64,000 nt of DNA. Origin: Oceanobacillus timonensis (lineage in GTDB: Bacteria > Bacillota > Bacilli > Bacillales > Amphibacillaceae). The notes below the pieces were generated by a model, which was not told where the DNA came from, searched no databases, and saw only the letters and a program-made list of their open reading frames with translations. The position numbers were made by a program, and so were the translations under genes. Where the stretch lies: positions 2,590,344-2,654,343 of the forward strand of contig NZ_LT800497.1 in assembly GCF_900166635.1 (NCBI RefSeq). The letters run 5' to 3'. Shown piece by piece: positions 63,145 to 64,000 of the stretch (its first letter is position 1; the number at the start of each line of letters is the position of its first letter).

Positions 63145-63235
63145 TTAACCTGACAACATTGGTAATCGCAAAAGCTCTTCGGTGGGACGAGTAAGCGCAG
63201 TCCCAGTCCCAGCCAGCTCCACTGCGAAAAAGATT
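63145..63235 (+). repeat. Composite repeat copy beside the group II intron
   Basis: TTAACCTGACAACATTG, an inner segment of the family, is followed after eight bases by AAAAGCTCTTCGGTGGGACG and AGTAAGCGCAGTCCCAG, the terminal segment of the family in direct orientation. Relative to the copy at 60928-61105 on the far side of the intron, the terminal segment is inverted. Confidence 0.7.
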
Positions 63236-63248
63236 CTCAAAATGAATA

Positions 63249-63617
63249 TTAGAAAAATGGTTTGTTTAACTGGTAAACATGATCGCTGCCTTTCTGTTTA
63301 ATAAACAAGAGTATATAGACCTTTTCGCCCAATTCTTCCCGAAATGATATGGAAACCTCGCCTTGCGGAAAAACATAATCCGTTTGATATGATGGAGAAA
63401 TGTCATCTTCACTTAGTTCTTTACGCGCCTTCTGATAAGCCATTTGAGAGAGTGTTTCTATCTCAATATGATCCAACTGGTTATGAACGATTTCTTTTGC
63501 AGTCTGATACTGGGAAAGCAAAAAATGAATGGACAGAAAAACGATAAGAATGACCCAGACAACATGCAATAACAGAAAACCTTGTTGATTATGGAGCGTT
63601 ATAAATTGTTTTTTCAT
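63249..63617 (-). CDS. comGG: Competence pilus protein ComGG
   Basis: This 122-residue minor pseudopilin begins basic (MKKQFITLHNQQGFLLLHVV) with one membrane helix (about 14-34), then a polar globular part ending VYQLNKPFF. It lacks a full GFTLIE prepilin motif, as is usual for ComGG. It overlaps comGF by 29 bp. ATG at 63617 follows AGGTGA; a GTG three codons upstream lies within that site. Last gene of the comG operon, which builds the DNA-uptake pilus; sequence conservation is low, so the name rests mainly on order. Confidence 0.75.
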   Translation of the reverse strand: MKKQFITLHNQQGFLLLHVVWVILIVFLSIHFLLSQYQTAKEIVHNQLDHIEIETLSQMAYQKARKELSEDDISPSYQTDYVFPQGEVSISFREELGEKVYILLFIKQKGSDHVYQLNKPFF

Positions 63618-64000
63618 ATACTTCACCTGACTCTTTGGTAATCGTTAAGAATATAGCATTTGTCTGTTCTTCAAAGGCAACATCAGATACGTCATGTAGA
63701 TATATTTCATGTCCTTGTCTGTTTACCTGCCTTCGTATGGAATGGTTATATTGGCTGAACGTTGCTGTTTTCTCTGTATTATCATTTCGATCAAGAAACC
63801 GGATATGCAATTGGTTATCAGCAACATGGATGGAAGTAGAGGCAATGATATCATCGTGTAAATGGATGAAAAATTGTTGCATAGATAAGGCTTCTGTATA
63901 TGTTTGTTTTAATGAAAGTGTAGACAGAGCATAATGCACAAAAGGCAGCGTTAATGTCAGAACCGTCAAAGCAACCAGCATCGAAATGAGAGTAAACCCT
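63589..64000 (-). CDS. comGF: Competence pilus protein ComGF, 5' end outside the window
   Basis: The frame runs through the window edge. Just inside it reads GFTLISMLVALTVLTLTLPF, a type IV prepilin cleavage and helix motif, so the first few codons are missing. The rest contains MQQFFIHLHDDIIASTSIHV, RRQVNRQGHEIYLHDVSDVA and FLTITKESGEVYEKTIYN, like ComGF. A minor pseudopilin of the competence pilus. The reading frame is intact in the part seen. Confidence 0.82.
   Translation of the reverse strand, partial: GFTLISMLVALTVLTLTLPFVHYALSTLSLKQTYTEALSMQQFFIHLHDDIIASTSIHVADNQLHIRFLDRNDNTEKTATFSQYNHSIRRQVNRQGHEIYLHDVSDVAFEEQTNAIFLTITKESGEVYEKTIYNAP

Overview
The window reads as chromosome of a low-GC, endospore-forming Bacillaceae bacterium, probably a halotolerant relative of Oceanobacillus or Virgibacillus. 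That placement is inferred from gene content, Bacillus-type ribosome binding sites with many GTG and TTG starts, and synteny recalled from Bacillus subtilis; no search was run. Nearly all genes are on the minus strand. Two blocks that lie far apart in B. subtilis are joined here. Block 1 (about 1640-25500) is the parC-parE-yneT-plsY-yneRQPN-aconitase-yneK-ccdCA-yneF-sirA-tkt-ynzC-yneB-lexA neighbourhood. Block 2 (about 26180-64000) is the spo0A-spoIVB-recN-ahrC-yqxC-ispA-xseBA-folD-nusB-yqhY-accCB-spoIIIA-efp-papA-yqhR/P/O-mntR-yqhL-gcv-yqhHG-comG neighbourhood.

Region by region. 1-1506: two genes of an acyl-CoA or leucine catabolic operon (acyl-CoA dehydrogenase and a biotin carboxylase cut by the window edge). 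1640-6145: topoisomerase IV operon with a LexA box in its promoter. 6595-12030: CoA-binding protein, a two-gene importer whose permease is fused to its binding protein, then plsY, folE2, yidD and a HesB-like gene. 12083-25482: thioesterase, thioredoxin-like protein, aconitase, a PAS histidine kinase, cytochrome c maturation genes ccdC and ccdA, the replication inhibitor sirA, transketolase, and an SOS locus. At that locus lexA diverges from a 31-residue membrane peptide, which replaces the usual LysM-containing YneA, and from yneB. 26180-43745: spo0A with a sigma-H promoter, spoIVB, recN, ahrC, isoprenoid, DNA repair and folate genes, acetyl-CoA carboxylase accBC, and the eight-gene spoIIIA operon with a sigma-E promoter. 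44017-59344: efp, papA, mntR, a vitamin B12-dependent ribonucleotide reductase behind two NrdR boxes, the glycine cleavage operon behind a tandem glycine riboswitch, and a SNF2-type helicase pair. 59517-64000: small conserved membrane proteins, a metallo-beta-lactamase fold hydrolase, a group II intron inserted among copies of a dispersed repeat, and the end of the comG competence pilus operon.

Several control circuits can be read together. SOS sites sit at lexA, the small peptide with yneB, and parE. Sporulation is represented by spo0A, a kinase, sirA with a possible 0A box, spoIVB and spoIIIA. Deoxynucleotide supply is under NrdR and glycine catabolism under a riboswitch.

Compared with the B. 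subtilis order as I recall it, ccdB, dxs, aroQ, yqhQ, lipM and the sinR-tasA biofilm cluster are missing from their usual places. The folE2/yidD pair, the fused importer, nrdJ and the intron are additions. The least explained signals are the SOS micropeptide, a 178-bp repeat family with 31-bp terminal inverted repeats, a 52-bp perfect palindrome between spo0A and spoIVB, and inverted-repeat elements near 20.1 kb and 49.05 kb.
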